Of a DNA stretch of 64,000 bases, positions 45,528 to 54,989 are shown one piece after another (positions within the stretch are counted from its first letter, which is position 1; the number at the start of each line of letters is the position of its first letter). The position numbers and the translations under genes are program-made. The notes beneath the pieces are model-generated. The model saw only the letters and a list, made by a program, of their open reading frames with translations. It had not been told where the DNA came from and ran no database searches. This stretch comes from Shewanella benthica (GTDB taxonomy: Bacteria > Pseudomonadota > Gammaproteobacteria > Enterobacterales > Shewanellaceae), in the NCBI GenBank assembly GCA_023284085.1, contig JAKVHY010000016.1:56304-120303 (forward strand), in the 5' to 3' direction.

Positions 45528-47162
45528 TTACTTCTTCGGTGCTTTAAAGTCTATCACATCCCCCTTCGGCAGGATTAACGGCTCCTCGATGCATACTCTG
45601 TTTTTGCCTAAGTCTTTGGCTAGATGTAATAATTTATAAGCTTTCGCACTGAAAGCCAAAGGGTCGCTGTTCTGTGTCGGATTTGCGCTGATCACCCCAA
45701 GACTGATGGTCACATATTCAGAGACGCTCGACGGCTCATGGGGAATATGTAATGTCTCAATAATCATTCGACACTTATCGGCCAAGAGTGCGGGTTCATT
45801 GGTATTTGGCAGTAAAATAACGAACTCTTCACCACCATACCGAGCGACTAAGTCTGTGTTGCGGCTCATGGTACTCTTCAATGACTTGGCCACATCCCGC
45901 AAACATTGGTCTCCGGCCAAATGTCCATAATGATCATTAAACTGTTTAAAGTTATCGATATCGATCATGATGAGGGAAAGTGAAGTATTGCTTCTAACGG
46001 CTCTCTGCCATTCTTTCTCGAATTGCTCATCGAATTTGCGACGATTGGCAATCTTGGTCAACCCATCGGTATGGGATAATTCTTCTAGCTCCAATTTGGC
46101 TTCATTCAGATCTTGGGTTCGCTCTTCTACTTCTACCTTGATTAAAAAACTACGTCGAATAACGGCAAAGGTATAAACACCACAAAGCAGTGTGAATAAA
46201 ATACCGAATGCACAACTAATAAAAGGCAATAAGCTTCTACGTTCTGCGATATAGCCAAGCATAGGAGTCGTCACTAAGGTCCACTGTCGGCCTCCGAATC
46301 GACTCAAAGGTTTATTGTAAGTGAGCTGAATCTGCGTCGTATTGAGAGATTGCTCGCTAGTATAACTGGAATAAAGTTGCTCGGCGGAGACTCCGGTATT
46401 ATCAACCAATTTCAAATTAATGCCTTGAGCGCCGGTGTACTTGATCGCTGTTTCGAACATATCTCCGATTCTATACACCCCTAGCACGAAGCCAAGCAAC
46501 TTCTCTCGACGTTTAATTAACGTATTAGGCTCGCCTCGATAGATAGGCATAAACATCAGAAATCCTTTCTGATTGGAGGTTTCCTGTACTAAGGTGATGC
46601 TGGCCGTCGCCAATGAGAGGTCTAGATCCCGTGACTTCTTGAGAATTTGTTCTCGTTTAGGGTTTGATGCTAAGTCAAAACCGAAAGCCACCTCATTGCC
46701 TTCCATAGGTTCGACATAATAGACAGGAAAATACTCCTTTCGCTCAGTCGCTCGGATCATACTTCCCTGAAACTCACGCTCGGTGAATTCAAAATCTGGG
46801 TGAAGTTGTCTTCTTTGCTGCTCATATTTTTCACGCTGGCCCAGGCTCACTCGGGGGATCCACTCTAATGCCTGTATATTCTGATGCCTAACCAAGAAGC
46901 TACTGGCCAGTTTTCTAAATTCATTTTCGGTCACATTATCTGAACTATTGTATAAGCCCTTGACCGCATAGAGCACTTCTAAATTAATCAGCAGTTCTCG
47001 TTCTAAGGCTGCCGCCTTATCATCAACATCTCTCCTAAAATCGGACTCAATGGCTAACGTCTCGTTTTGATAAAAACGGTATCCAATCCCGGCAGAGAGT
47101 ATGATGCCGACCAGCATGAAAAACAGGACTAAGTAGCTAGAGAAAATGCTCAAGGTGCGCAT
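45528..47162 (-). CDS. CHASE-domain diguanylate cyclase (GGDEF)
   Basis: A 544-residue membrane enzyme making c-di-GMP from GTP. TM1 is about 10-30. The CHASE sensor (about 60-270) holds LEWIPRVSLGQREKYE, YFPVYYVEP and ASNPKREQILKKSRD. TM2 is about 310-330, followed by a short coiled coil. The GGDEF domain (about 370-520) has the active GGEEF at 443-447. The inhibitory I-site RxxD is present (RNTD, 434-437), so product feedback inhibition is expected. Extracytoplasmic signals would set biofilm or motility decisions. Single gene. Confidence 0.95.
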   Translation of the reverse strand: MRTLSIFSSYLVLFFMLVGIILSAGIGYRFYQNETLAIESDFRRDVDDKAAALERELLINLEVLYAVKGLYNSSDNVTENEFRKLASSFLVRHQNIQALEWIPRVSLGQREKYEQQRRQLHPDFEFTEREFQGSMIRATERKEYFPVYYVEPMEGNEVAFGFDLASNPKREQILKKSRDLDLSLATASITLVQETSNQKGFLMFMPIYRGEPNTLIKRREKLLGFVLGVYRIGDMFETAIKYTGAQGINLKLVDNTGVSAEQLYSSYTSEQSLNTTQIQLTYNKPLSRFGGRQWTLVTTPMLGYIAERRSLLPFISCAFGILFTLLCGVYTFAVIRRSFLIKVEVEERTQDLNEAKLELEELSHTDGLTKIANRRKFDEQFEKEWQRAVRSNTSLSLIMIDIDNFKQFNDHYGHLAGDQCLRDVAKSLKSTMSRNTDLVARYGGEEFVILLPNTNEPALLADKCRMIIETLHIPHEPSSVSEYVTISLGVISANPTQNSDPLAFSAKAYKLLHLAKDLGKNRVCIEEPLILPKGDVIDFKAPKK

Positions 47163-47686
47163 GATTAACTCTCTCTACTTAAATAGATTAGCGCGACAAA
47201 GAATGAAATAGGACCAAGTTGTGACAATATTTTACTCTGCTTAAAAAAAGAAAAAAGGCTACCCGCTTGCTCCCCTAAAACGCTTAAAATCCAAGGGTTC
47301 CAAATGAGCCTAAAAATGACACCTGTCATTGTATGTTCAAATAATGCCAGAATGCGTTCTAAGGAGCGTAAATAAGTTATATTAGTTAGTCCTTTTATGC
47401 AATTAAGTCCCACCAGCAATCATCTATAATTTATAGCCGATAAGAAACAAGCTTGAAAAATACTAAGACGATTATTAAGGGGTATCATAATAAACAATAA
47501 AAAAATGATAAAAAGCCCTTCCCTTAGACTAGTTCGAACAATAAAAAAATCAAATGATATTTTTTCTATAGCCAATGAATGAAACGAACCTCAACGAAAA
47601 TTGTTTTTAGTCGGTCATTCTTGTGTTCTCTTGCCCCTATGACATAGTCTAGCGTCATGGTCAGCAATTCAGGATGAATTTCACCT
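47163..47686. other. AT-rich intergenic region, no supported gene
   Basis: Separates the diguanylate cyclase (minus) and the DNA-J-related gene (plus). A minus-strand 84-codon frame (47165-47419) starts at a TTG with no ribosome-binding site and is probably chance. The divergent promoters must lie here. Confidence 0.45.
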
Positions 47687-48346
47687 ATGCTATTTGCTAA
47701 ATGTTCAACTTCGGTTTCAGCCATAACAAAAAATAATCCTGATACCAGTCTCTGTGATATAAAGGGAGATAACCCGCTGATTTGGCCGCTGTTAAGCCTA
47801 CTAAAAGCCTCTAACAGAAGCTGGAAAGTACATCACCTAGCGACCAAACTTCAACAACAAGGCTTGATGCATCACCTCGATGATGATCAACAGAAAGCCC
47901 TCTTCAAGACCAACTTTCTGCTAATGAACGCCCTCTTCGAGCTACAACAACTCCTCCTGCCCCAACACTGGCTACAGGTTAAGGCCATGGAAATCCAGAT
48001 TTTCAGGGTTTTACCCCAAGATTTGCTCACTAGCCTCAAGGAAGATGACGCCTTGAGAGATTATTATCTCAATTGGCTTAATTACGATACCAGCCCCAAC
48101 ATCATTCAGGAGATGCTCGAGTCTTTCTGGAATCGATACCAAGACTATATAGGCACAGCCCCCAACTCCATGCATTGCAATCAGGCATTATCGGTATTTG
48201 AGTTAGATGGCGATGCAACGGATAAACAAATCCGCAAGCAATGGTGCAAATTAGCCTTGATATGGCATCCAGATCGCCCTAATGGGGATGCAGCTCAATT
48301 TCGTAAAATTTGTGAAGCGTGGCAAACTTTACGAGATAAACGTTAA
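47687..48346 (+). CDS. DNA-J-related protein
   Basis: A 219-residue protein with an N-terminal helical region (LLKASNRSWKVHHLATKLQQQGLM) typical of DNA-J-related proteins and a C-terminal J-domain (about 165-219: ALSVFELDGDATDKQIRKQWCKLALIWHPDRPNGDAAQFRKICEAWQTL) with the HPD tripeptide that stimulates Hsp70 ATPase. It would deliver substrates to DnaK, but no classical Gly/Phe or zinc region is present, so client binding must use the N-terminal part. It lies about 210 bases before dsbA. Confidence 0.85.
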   Translation: MLFAKCSTSVSAITKNNPDTSLCDIKGDNPLIWPLLSLLKASNRSWKVHHLATKLQQQGLMHHLDDDQQKALFKTNFLLMNALFELQQLLLPQHWLQVKAMEIQIFRVLPQDLLTSLKEDDALRDYYLNWLNYDTSPNIIQEMLESFWNRYQDYIGTAPNSMHCNQALSVFELDGDATDKQIRKQWCKLALIWHPDRPNGDAAQFRKICEAWQTLRDKR

Positions 48347-48554
48347 AGTATCCTCGAAACTCAAACCTGGATCACAGTGTAAACACTTCTCCTATTAGTT
48401 AATTCAGTCATAATTAAGCTTTAGCTTTTATGCTGGATTCATTAGCTAGAGTATGGCATATCGATAGCTTGTTTTGTTCTTCAGGCAGAAATTTCGATAT
48501 TTAATACCAGTCGGTATCAGCCAGCTTCAACCTATCACTTTTGAGGATAATCAA

Positions 48555-49208
48555 TTGATTAAGCACATAGCATTAGCGTTAACTTTGGCTTTAGCCCCTT
48601 TAAGTAGTTTTGCTGCACAATTTGAAGAAGGTAAGCACTTCACTCAGATTGCCGATACGGCAAGCGCTCAGCCAAAGCTCACTGAATTTTTCTCTTTCTA
48701 TTGCCATAACTGCTACAACATGGAAAAGCAGTATCTTGGTGATATCAAAGCCAACTTAAATAAGAAAGTCACCTTCGATAGCAAGCATGTAGACTTTATG
48801 AATAGCGACATTGGCACAGAAGTCATGCGCTCACTGGCTGTGATTCAAGAGCTCAATGCTGGTGACAAGATGACTCACGCCATGTTTGCTGCGATTCAAG
48901 GTGACGAAGGCGCTCATGGCCATAATCATGATCACGACGCACATGAGAAGCCTGAGCTTAATAATCGCGACGATATCAAGAAGGTCTTCGCCGACAATGG
49001 ATTCGACATCAATGAATATGACGCAATCGCCGACAGTAAAGCTGTTAATGACAAGATAGATTTATGGCGGGTACAACAGAGACAGTTCCAAATCCAGAGT
49101 GTCCCGGCATTTGTAGTGAACGACAAATATGCGGTCAACATGAGCTCTATTCGAACTCTTAGTGAACTTATCGACCTCATTAATTACTTGGCCGTTGAGC
49201 GTAAGTAG
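48555..49208 (+). CDS. dsbA: Periplasmic thiol:disulfide oxidoreductase DsbA, with a His-rich insert
   Basis: A 217-residue thioredoxin-fold oxidase that introduces disulfides into exported proteins. The signal peptide is IKHIALALTLALAPLSSFA, the active site C50-H-N-C53 (E. coli has CPHC) and the cis-Pro184 is in QSVPAFVV. The start is a TTG at 48555 with TTGAGGA 8 bases upstream; an in-frame ATG at 48474 would put 27 extra residues before the signal. Residues 121-130 (HGHNHDHDAH) are a histidine-rich insert that may bind metal. CHNC implies a different redox potential from E. coli DsbA. Confidence 0.9.
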   Translation: MIKHIALALTLALAPLSSFAAQFEEGKHFTQIADTASAQPKLTEFFSFYCHNCYNMEKQYLGDIKANLNKKVTFDSKHVDFMNSDIGTEVMRSLAVIQELNAGDKMTHAMFAAIQGDEGAHGHNHDHDAHEKPELNNRDDIKKVFADNGFDINEYDAIADSKAVNDKIDLWRVQQRQFQIQSVPAFVVNDKYAVNMSSIRTLSELIDLINYLAVERK

Positions 49209-49225
49209 ATGTAAGCCTAAGAAGC

Positions 49226-49254
49226 ATCTAGAAACTAGGCGCTAGTTTCTAGAT
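49226..49254. terminator. Hairpin terminator between dsbA and cytochrome b561
   Basis: ATCTAGAAACTA / TAGTTTCTAGAT, a perfect 12-bp stem with a 5-base loop, between convergent genes; CAATTT follows on the plus strand. Confidence 0.75.
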
Positions 49255-49790
49255 CAATTTCTTATGAAATCCAGTAGATGCAGACATGCACAGAAAACAT
49301 GTATCAAGATAAACCCGATAAAACCTTTCACAAGCAGGATGTGATAACCGCGCCACACTAAAGCATCTGTACTGCCTTGCAGAAAAAACCAGATCACGCC
49401 GCTAAAGCCAACGCCAACTAAGAGTAATATGCCAATACCTTCGATGCAGCTAAACAGGCCACGCCCGCCAGCCACAGGTATTTTACCTTTAACCAGCCCG
49501 GATAGATCTTTGTTGAGCTGAGTAAAGTCAGCCAGCAGCCAAGGAAACATCTGTCGCCACTGACCTCTCACGCAATGAGTGATCAGCATACTCACCGATA
49601 GCCCGGCAGTGACTAACCCCAAATACACATGTAAATAATCCCATATTGAAGCACTGTTACGCAGACCTCGCCCCATCAATATCCAGCCACTGGAGGAAAT
49701 TAAAAATACAGATAAGATAATAATACAGACATGTTGATAGTCGACCAGCTTAGCAACCAGCCGACTTAAAACTGAAGATGAATTAGCCAT
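49254..49790 (-). CDS. Cytochrome b561-type membrane protein
   Basis: A 178-residue four-helix membrane protein with His residues in positions expected for b-type heme ligation (VDYQHVC, LHVYLGLV, GYHILLVKGF, LIHVFCACLHLL). It resembles di-heme cytochrome b561/Ni-Fe hydrogenase cytochrome-b proteins, which pass electrons between the quinol pool and periplasmic partners. It lies directly upstream of no hydrogenase; the adjacent hemG gene uses the quinone pool, which may explain the pairing (same strand, about 42 bases apart). Confidence 0.8.
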   Translation of the reverse strand: MANSSSVLSRLVAKLVDYQHVCIIILSVFLISSSGWILMGRGLRNSASIWDYLHVYLGLVTAGLSVSMLITHCVRGQWRQMFPWLLADFTQLNKDLSGLVKGKIPVAGGRGLFSCIEGIGILLLVGVGFSGVIWFFLQGSTDALVWRGYHILLVKGFIGFILIHVFCACLHLLDFIRN

Positions 49791-49832
49791 TAAAACCCCT
49801 GCTTATATAACTTTTATTTTCCCTAACGAACA

Positions 49833-50360
49833 CTACAGCAGCTCGAGTTCCTTGACAAAAACATCGACTAAGTGCCAATCCGTATACTCAATCTTAGTGT
49901 TCACCGCCGTTGGCCCCTTGGTTATCCACATGATGAAGCGAATTATGCTCCTGTCCAACCAGTTATAGCCCTGATAATCCAGGTTCCCAGCAAACACCTT
50001 AACTAAATTAGGCCGCCATGGGGTCTTACTCAAGAAAGCCTGCATATAGGGGTTAGTCTCGGGAGTATTCCTACTAGCTTTTCGCGCGACTAAACTCACA
50101 GAGAAGAAACTGCTAGATTTAGCTTCTAACGCCACAAGATGGGTGTCAATGAAGTGATAAACTTCAGGGTTATGTTTGCCGTGGCGAATACTGGCTCCGA
50201 TGATGATTTTATCGAAGCTGTCTAAATCAAATTGTTCTTCAAGGCTAGCTAGCCTAACTTCACAACCACTGTCACTAGCCCTTAGCTGGCTGGCAATATA
50301 TTCGCAAATTTTTCTGGTTTGGCCATGTACACTGGAATAAATAATCAAGATCTTGTTCAC
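49833..50360 (-). CDS. hemG: Menaquinone-dependent protoporphyrinogen IX dehydrogenase
   Basis: A 175-residue flavodoxin-like enzyme that oxidises protoporphyrinogen IX to protoporphyrin IX in heme synthesis, passing electrons to the quinone pool. The FMN-phosphate loop is YSSVHGQTRKICEYI (8-22), followed by KIIIGASIRHGKHNPEV and a membrane-contacting C-terminal region (NWLDRSIIRFIMWITKGPT). The length matches E. coli HemG. The cytochrome b561 gene follows closely, so they may be co-transcribed. Confidence 0.95.
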   Translation of the reverse strand: MNKILIIYSSVHGQTRKICEYIASQLRASDSGCEVRLASLEEQFDLDSFDKIIIGASIRHGKHNPEVYHFIDTHLVALEAKSSSFFSVSLVARKASRNTPETNPYMQAFLSKTPWRPNLVKVFAGNLDYQGYNWLDRSIIRFIMWITKGPTAVNTKIEYTDWHLVDVFVKELELL

Positions 50361-50540
50361 CAGCCCTCCAAGGTTTTCTCAACAGATTGAATACCAATAT
50401 ACTAATGTAAATATGTGGCTTTTTACTTGAAACAGATCACGAGGCACAGGGCTAAAGTCAGCGATACCTTTACCTGTATCACAAATTATTATCTTAGGTA
50501 TCTAGTAGTAGGTAGAGCGAAGGGGAAATAAGGGCAGGAA

Positions 50541-50569
50541 ATAAAAAGCGGAGCAATAAATCTCTCCGC
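50541..50569 (-). terminator. Terminator of the di-heme/imelysin operon
   Basis: On the minus strand GCGGAG / CTCCGC with a 10-base loop is followed by TTTTTAT, 72 bases beyond the di-heme gene stop. Confidence 0.85.
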
Positions 50570-50640
50570 CATAAGTTTTAAAATACAGACTTTAGATCAC
50601 AGGCTTTAAACCTTAGCTTTTAAAGCTAGCAGGCTAAGCT

Positions 50641-52281
50641 TTACAGTGACATCAAGAAGGCGACCACTTGATCTCGCTCCGCCTTAGTCAGCGCCATAAA
50701 GTCATTGCGGCTCTGCTCACCTTCGCCTCCATGCCACAATATCGCCTCTTCCAGAGTTGCGGCGCGGCCATCATGTAAGAAACCGGCCAGTGGGTTCACG
50801 GTCTGAGTCAAGCCTATGCCCCACAAGGAGCGGGTTCGCCACTCGTTGCCATCGGCGAGAAAATCAGGGCGGCCATCCGCTAGCTCTTCACCCATGTCAT
50901 GTAACAACATGTCGGTGAAAGGATAGATGGTCTGCCCCTTTAGCGCATCTATCATAGGTGCGCCGCCAATATCGCCGCTCGACTTAGTCACGAAGCTGGC
51001 CTTATGACAGCCTGTGCAGTTAACTTGCTCAAACAGGCGCGCGCCTTCACGAACATTAGCATCATCGACATTACGTCTGGCCGGCACAGCTAAAGTCTCG
51101 GCATAGAAGACCACTGAGTCACTAAATTCGGCACTCGCCTCCGGCTCTCCATTAACACCTTCACCGGTATCCACATAACCGGTTCTAGCCAGATAGCTAT
51201 CATGCAAGGCGGTGCCGACTACACTCTCGTCGGGAAACAGTGGGTTAGTGATGCCGATATCACCACGCAGTGCACCCAGAGATTGTACTCGTACGCTTGG
51301 GGTGTTGGCCTTCCAGCCAAAACGTCCCAGAGAGACAGGGTTAGTGTCACCCGCACGCTGTTTTATCGCATCGAATACTAGGTTAGCCCGGCCGGAGATC
51401 TTGTCGCCATCGGCATCATTCTCATCCACCAAGGCCAAAATATCTGCCTCTGGAATCGCTTCAAGCAGACCCAGGCCAAATACAGGCATACCATTACGCC
51501 AGCCCATCAAGACATCATCTTGGAGTAGGTCCGATGTGACATTAGCACTAGTTAGGGTCTCACCCGGTGCATCATAGGGATTTTCTACCGCAAACAATGG
51601 CTTCTTCAATATGATGCTTGAGCCATCAGGATAAGTCATCTCCTTAGTTTCATAGGAGAGGTACACATCCGCCTGGCCGCCAAACATATTATCTTGCCAA
51701 TCTGGGCGCGCCTTAAGCACGCCACGGTGGAATAACTGGCCGCCAAAATTAGGCACTGGAATTGGCGCGCAGTAATCATTTGCTGCCGTACCTTGAGTAC
51801 ATACTTCGGCAGGAGCCATACTGATACGTAAAAATAGCCCGGCTTCAGAGCCAAGCTTCATTCGTTCTTGTCCAGCAGGAACTAAAGGCGTCGAATTGCG
51901 GCCATCTCGTTGGTGACATGAGTTACAGTCGGTATTGTTAAACACTGGGCCCAGGCCATCGAGTTCTGGGTGTTCGACGTTTGGCGCCGTGGTGAAGGCA
52001 GTCTCAAAACTAAGATCCCCCTCAAGGTGATGCTCTAGACTGACATCGGATAAATTAGGTGCAGGAGTCGAGAAGCCATGACCGGACTCGGAAGCATCGA
52101 ATGTGGTTGTGTCTCCACCGCTGGCCTTGATATCGGTAAAATTTGGGTATATTTTTTCTTCGGGTTTAGGTTCAGGAACATCATCTCCTGAGCCACCACA
52201 GGCAGTTAAGCCAAAACAGATAGCGAGAGCTAAACTGGTATATCTATAGCGATTTAAATTCATCATCTTCATCCCACACAC
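50641..52281 (-). CDS. Di-heme oxidoreductase-like lipoprotein (DUF1111 / DHOR family)
   Basis: A protein of about 546 residues with a lipobox LTAC near residue 28. Two class-I heme motifs are present, CNSCH (119-123) and CTGCH (422-426), arranged as in DHOR/MauG-related di-heme proteins; a Trp/His-rich C-terminal part (FLHDGRAATLEEAILWHGGEG) is also typical. Such proteins are encoded beside imelysins in iron-regulated operons and probably handle iron redox during uptake. The start is uncertain (GTG 52281, ATG 52272 or 52266). A hairpin in the preceding gap may reduce its expression relative to imelysin. Confidence 0.88.
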   Translation of the reverse strand: MCGMKMMNLNRYRYTSLALAICFGLTACGGSGDDVPEPKPEEKIYPNFTDIKASGGDTTTFDASESGHGFSTPAPNLSDVSLEHHLEGDLSFETAFTTAPNVEHPELDGLGPVFNNTDCNSCHQRDGRNSTPLVPAGQERMKLGSEAGLFLRISMAPAEVCTQGTAANDYCAPIPVPNFGGQLFHRGVLKARPDWQDNMFGGQADVYLSYETKEMTYPDGSSIILKKPLFAVENPYDAPGETLTSANVTSDLLQDDVLMGWRNGMPVFGLGLLEAIPEADILALVDENDADGDKISGRANLVFDAIKQRAGDTNPVSLGRFGWKANTPSVRVQSLGALRGDIGITNPLFPDESVVGTALHDSYLARTGYVDTGEGVNGEPEASAEFSDSVVFYAETLAVPARRNVDDANVREGARLFEQVNCTGCHKASFVTKSSGDIGGAPMIDALKGQTIYPFTDMLLHDMGEELADGRPDFLADGNEWRTRSLWGIGLTQTVNPLAGFLHDGRAATLEEAILWHGGEGEQSRNDFMALTKAERDQVVAFLMSL

Positions 52282-52337
52282 ATTTTACTTAAGCAGTATG
52301 TCTCTATCCTGAGCTGGATACTGCTAAAACAGGTCTA

Positions 52338-52351
52338 ATACCGATTGGTAT
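52338..52351. repeat. Dispersed palindrome ATACCGATTGGTAT
   Basis: A copy of the ATACC-N4-GGTAT palindrome seen also at 7858-7871, 48504-48517 and (one mismatch) 61347-61360, in or next to intergenic positions. Confidence 0.7.
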
Positions 52352-52357
52352 AGGAAG

Positions 52358-52382
52358 AAGGAGGCCATTCCTGTGCCTCCTT
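52358..52382. terminator. Intercistronic hairpin between imelysin and di-heme genes
   Basis: AAGGAGGC / GCCTCCTT with a 9-base loop. T-run only on the plus strand, so on the minus-strand transcript it is more likely a partial terminator or mRNA stabiliser than a full stop. Confidence 0.55.
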
Positions 52383-52416
52383 TTTCTATCCAATCACATC
52401 GATATTAGATAGGGAG

Positions 52417-53571
52417 TTACACTTTCCAATTTTTAAGCAGAGGCAAAACGTCATCAGTGAGACTGGCCTGTAGCTTAGACAGAGCATCGATGGCAGTCTG
52501 GATGTTTACGCGGCCGTCTGCATCTGCGATTGCCTGACGAAATGGCATGTTATTAGACCCCTTGATAGCCTGGATCTTGATGATGGCATCATCAATTTCA
52601 CTGCCTACCCGAGCCGCAAGCGTCACATCGGCAGCCATAACGAAATCGACAATGCCTTGCTTGTCACTGGCACCCGTTAGCTCACCTTGATAGACATTAC
52701 GCACACCTATGATGTTATCGCTGAAATCTGTCAGAGAATTCCATGAGTACTGCGACTCAACGAGAGAGGTATCGGCTGTTGCAGCAGATGTGCCGAATGG
52801 ATCGGCAATCTTACCGTTCCCGACTTCATCCACGATTGCGATCATGCCGTTTACCAGCTCTTCGATCACACCGACTTGAGAAGCATAAATATTGTTCCAC
52901 TCAGTTCCCGGGTTCTTAACAAATTCACCATAGGCATTGCTACCCGTTTGACCGTCATGACTTATCTGCCATGCATCATCCAGGGTCTTGGTATAGCTAA
53001 GAAACACTTCCGCCAGTCCCATCAGATATTCAGTTTCGGTCGTAGTGAGATCGGCAACAACTTTCTCGTTGTCGGCAACACCGTCACCGAACAGCAAATA
53101 TTCCATGGTGTGGAAACCTTGAATATCATCGTTCCAACCCTTGATGGTATCGGCATTGAAGCCACCGGTATTATTGGCCAATACAGAGGTAAGGTCGGCG
53201 GTGTTCAGTGGCCAGCTGTCCAAATGTGGATCGATACTCAGAGAGTCGACAGGACCAAAGATGTGTGACTCACCTTGCTCCCACGGCTGGCGCGCCGCCT
53301 TCCAGGCGTCCTGCGCAGCAAGCAAGTTTTCCTGAGTCTTGTTATTCACCAGCGTCTGAGTCGCTTGTAAGAGTTCATCACCTTTAATTGCCAGCGCCGA
53401 GTAACCACTGACAATCACATCGTCGGTCAAGTTAGTGATCATCTCAGTCGCGGCAAATTCAAACTTGTTATCAGTAGGCGGCGTTGTTGTGTCATCGCTA
53501 CCTGAACCACCACATGCGGCGAGTGTAGATATGAGTGCTATTGCGACTGCTGAATACTTAAGTTGTTTCAT
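52417..53571 (-). CDS. Imelysin-family (M75/IrpA-like) iron-responsive lipoprotein
   Basis: A 384-residue lipoprotein with lipobox LAAC (Cys20 of the chosen start). The imelysin fold has two repeats of a four-helix bundle; the conserved GxHxxE motif is seen in GFHTMEYLLFGDG. Known relatives (IrpA, EfeO-like proteins) are iron-regulated and implicated in iron uptake; despite the M75 name, peptidase activity is doubtful. I chose the ATG at 53571 because GGAG lies 7 bases upstream; the upstream ATG at 53583 overlaps that site. It sits between the porin and the di-heme gene. Confidence 0.9.
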   Translation of the reverse strand: MKQLKYSAVAIALISTLAACGGSGSDDTTTPPTDNKFEFAATEMITNLTDDVIVSGYSALAIKGDELLQATQTLVNNKTQENLLAAQDAWKAARQPWEQGESHIFGPVDSLSIDPHLDSWPLNTADLTSVLANNTGGFNADTIKGWNDDIQGFHTMEYLLFGDGVADNEKVVADLTTTETEYLMGLAEVFLSYTKTLDDAWQISHDGQTGSNAYGEFVKNPGTEWNNIYASQVGVIEELVNGMIAIVDEVGNGKIADPFGTSAATADTSLVESQYSWNSLTDFSDNIIGVRNVYQGELTGASDKQGIVDFVMAADVTLAARVGSEIDDAIIKIQAIKGSNNMPFRQAIADADGRVNIQTAIDALSKLQASLTDDVLPLLKNWKV

Positions 53572-53603
53572 GTAAAGCTCCATTTTTACTTCATAATTAG
53601 GTG

Positions 53604-54989
53604 TTATAGAGAAAACTGGTAACCCACGCCCAGGGCGAAAAAGTTAGTATCGGGAATTGAAGACACGGCGACTTGCTGACGTCCGGCTTCGGCCTTGATA
53701 ACAATTTCAGGAATGGGGAAATAGTTAATTCCGATACTGGTCCAGGTATTCTCATAACGCTTAGACGCGGTGCCGGTATCGACATCGGCTAGTGGGTTCG
53801 AGTAATCGATATTGGCAAAAATGGTAATGGGCACCGGAGTGAAATAGCTCAGATCCACACCAGCCTCGACGAAGAAGGCTTCAGACTCTGAGCCTAATTG
53901 GGCAAAGTTGCCTGGTTTTAGACCCGGTGTGGTCTTGTTTGCCTGAGTGATTGCATCGGCATCGCTCAAGGTGCCATTCAGATACTGACCACGTAAGATC
54001 CAAGGTCCCTGTACGAAGGCGCCGGATACGGCCAAGATGCTGACAGTGCCATCACCACTAACCTTGTTGCTCTTATGACGATTACCTGAGGTATTGCCAT
54101 AGTAATAAGCGACGCCAACGGCGCTGCCTTCCTTGAAGTTGCCGTAATCCAGACGCAGTGCATAGGCAAGATCGTCGGCATTAATACTCTCGAAGCGCTT
54201 CTGGTGGCCGGATGCTATCCAGTCATAGGTACGGAAATATTCGGAGTTTAGGCCACTGACAACCTGGGCTTGATAGTGAAAATTAGCCATTTCACCAAAT
54301 ATGCCAATACCCATCTCATTCCAGACGGCGGGTAACATGGCCGCCTCACTGCGGTGACGCAATACCGTCAGATATTGATCAGGCTTGTGTAAGATGCTTG
54401 ATAAACCGATTGGCAGATGGATATTACCGAACTTGACGCCGAATTCATCACTGGGACGATATCTCAGCTCAGCCTTCTCGATCATCACCTCACCACCGGC
54501 TTCGACTTCAGTTTCAAACTCACCGAACTCATCGAAACCATCATATTCAAGGGCCGTACCTGTGCCACCATGTTCGTACTCGATCTCGACTTCCATATCC
54601 CATTCATCGTTGAACTGGTAGCCGAACTCGGTGACTATGCGTTCGAGGTCGAAACGGCCACGACGTTCTGGACTGGTATCCTGTACGTTCTGGTAATACT
54701 CATCGCTGGTGTAAGTCATGCTGCCGTAAGACTTGAAAGAAAACTTGCTCCATTTACTTTCAGTTAGCTCTTTTCTAGCAGTTGCAACCACTTCAGCCTG
54801 CTCTTCTTGCTGCTTTAGTTGCATCTTTTGTTGGGCTGCTAACTCGGCGAGATCGTGTTTAAGCTTATTGAGTTCCGCTTCCTGTTTAGCAATAGCCTGC
54901 TCTAATTGAGCCGGGTCTGTAGCCGCCATGGCACTAGTACAGCTAAAGCCAGCTATACATAAAGCCAACAAACTTAACTTGGTTTTCAT
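53604..54989 (-). CDS. Coiled-coil porin-like outer-membrane protein
   Basis: A 461-residue exported protein: signal peptide (ending SAMAA), a coiled coil (about 24-75: QLEQAIAKQEAELNKLKHDLAELAAQQKMQLKQQEEQAEVV) and a beta barrel ending in aromatic-type YQFSL. It resembles the phosphate-selective-porin/OprO-like and related trimeric porins with an N-terminal coiled coil. Being first in an operon with imelysin and di-heme genes under a Fur box, it probably lets an iron source cross the outer membrane. Substrate specificity is inferred from context only. Confidence 0.8.
   Translation of the reverse strand: MKTKLSLLALCIAGFSCTSAMAATDPAQLEQAIAKQEAELNKLKHDLAELAAQQKMQLKQQEEQAEVVATARKELTESKWSKFSFKSYGSMTYTSDEYYQNVQDTSPERRGRFDLERIVTEFGYQFNDEWDMEVEIEYEHGGTGTALEYDGFDEFGEFETEVEAGGEVMIEKAELRYRPSDEFGVKFGNIHLPIGLSSILHKPDQYLTVLRHRSEAAMLPAVWNEMGIGIFGEMANFHYQAQVVSGLNSEYFRTYDWIASGHQKRFESINADDLAYALRLDYGNFKEGSAVGVAYYYGNTSGNRHKSNKVSGDGTVSILAVSGAFVQGPWILRGQYLNGTLSDADAITQANKTTPGLKPGNFAQLGSESEAFFVEAGVDLSYFTPVPITIFANIDYSNPLADVDTGTASKRYENTWTSIGINYFPIPEIVIKAEAGRQQVAVSSIPDTNFFALGVGYQFSL

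Noticed and set aside
47165..47419. Minus-strand ORF of 84 codons upstream of the diguanylate cyclase
   Set aside because: It starts at TTG without a ribosome-binding site in AT-rich DNA and matches nothing I recognise.
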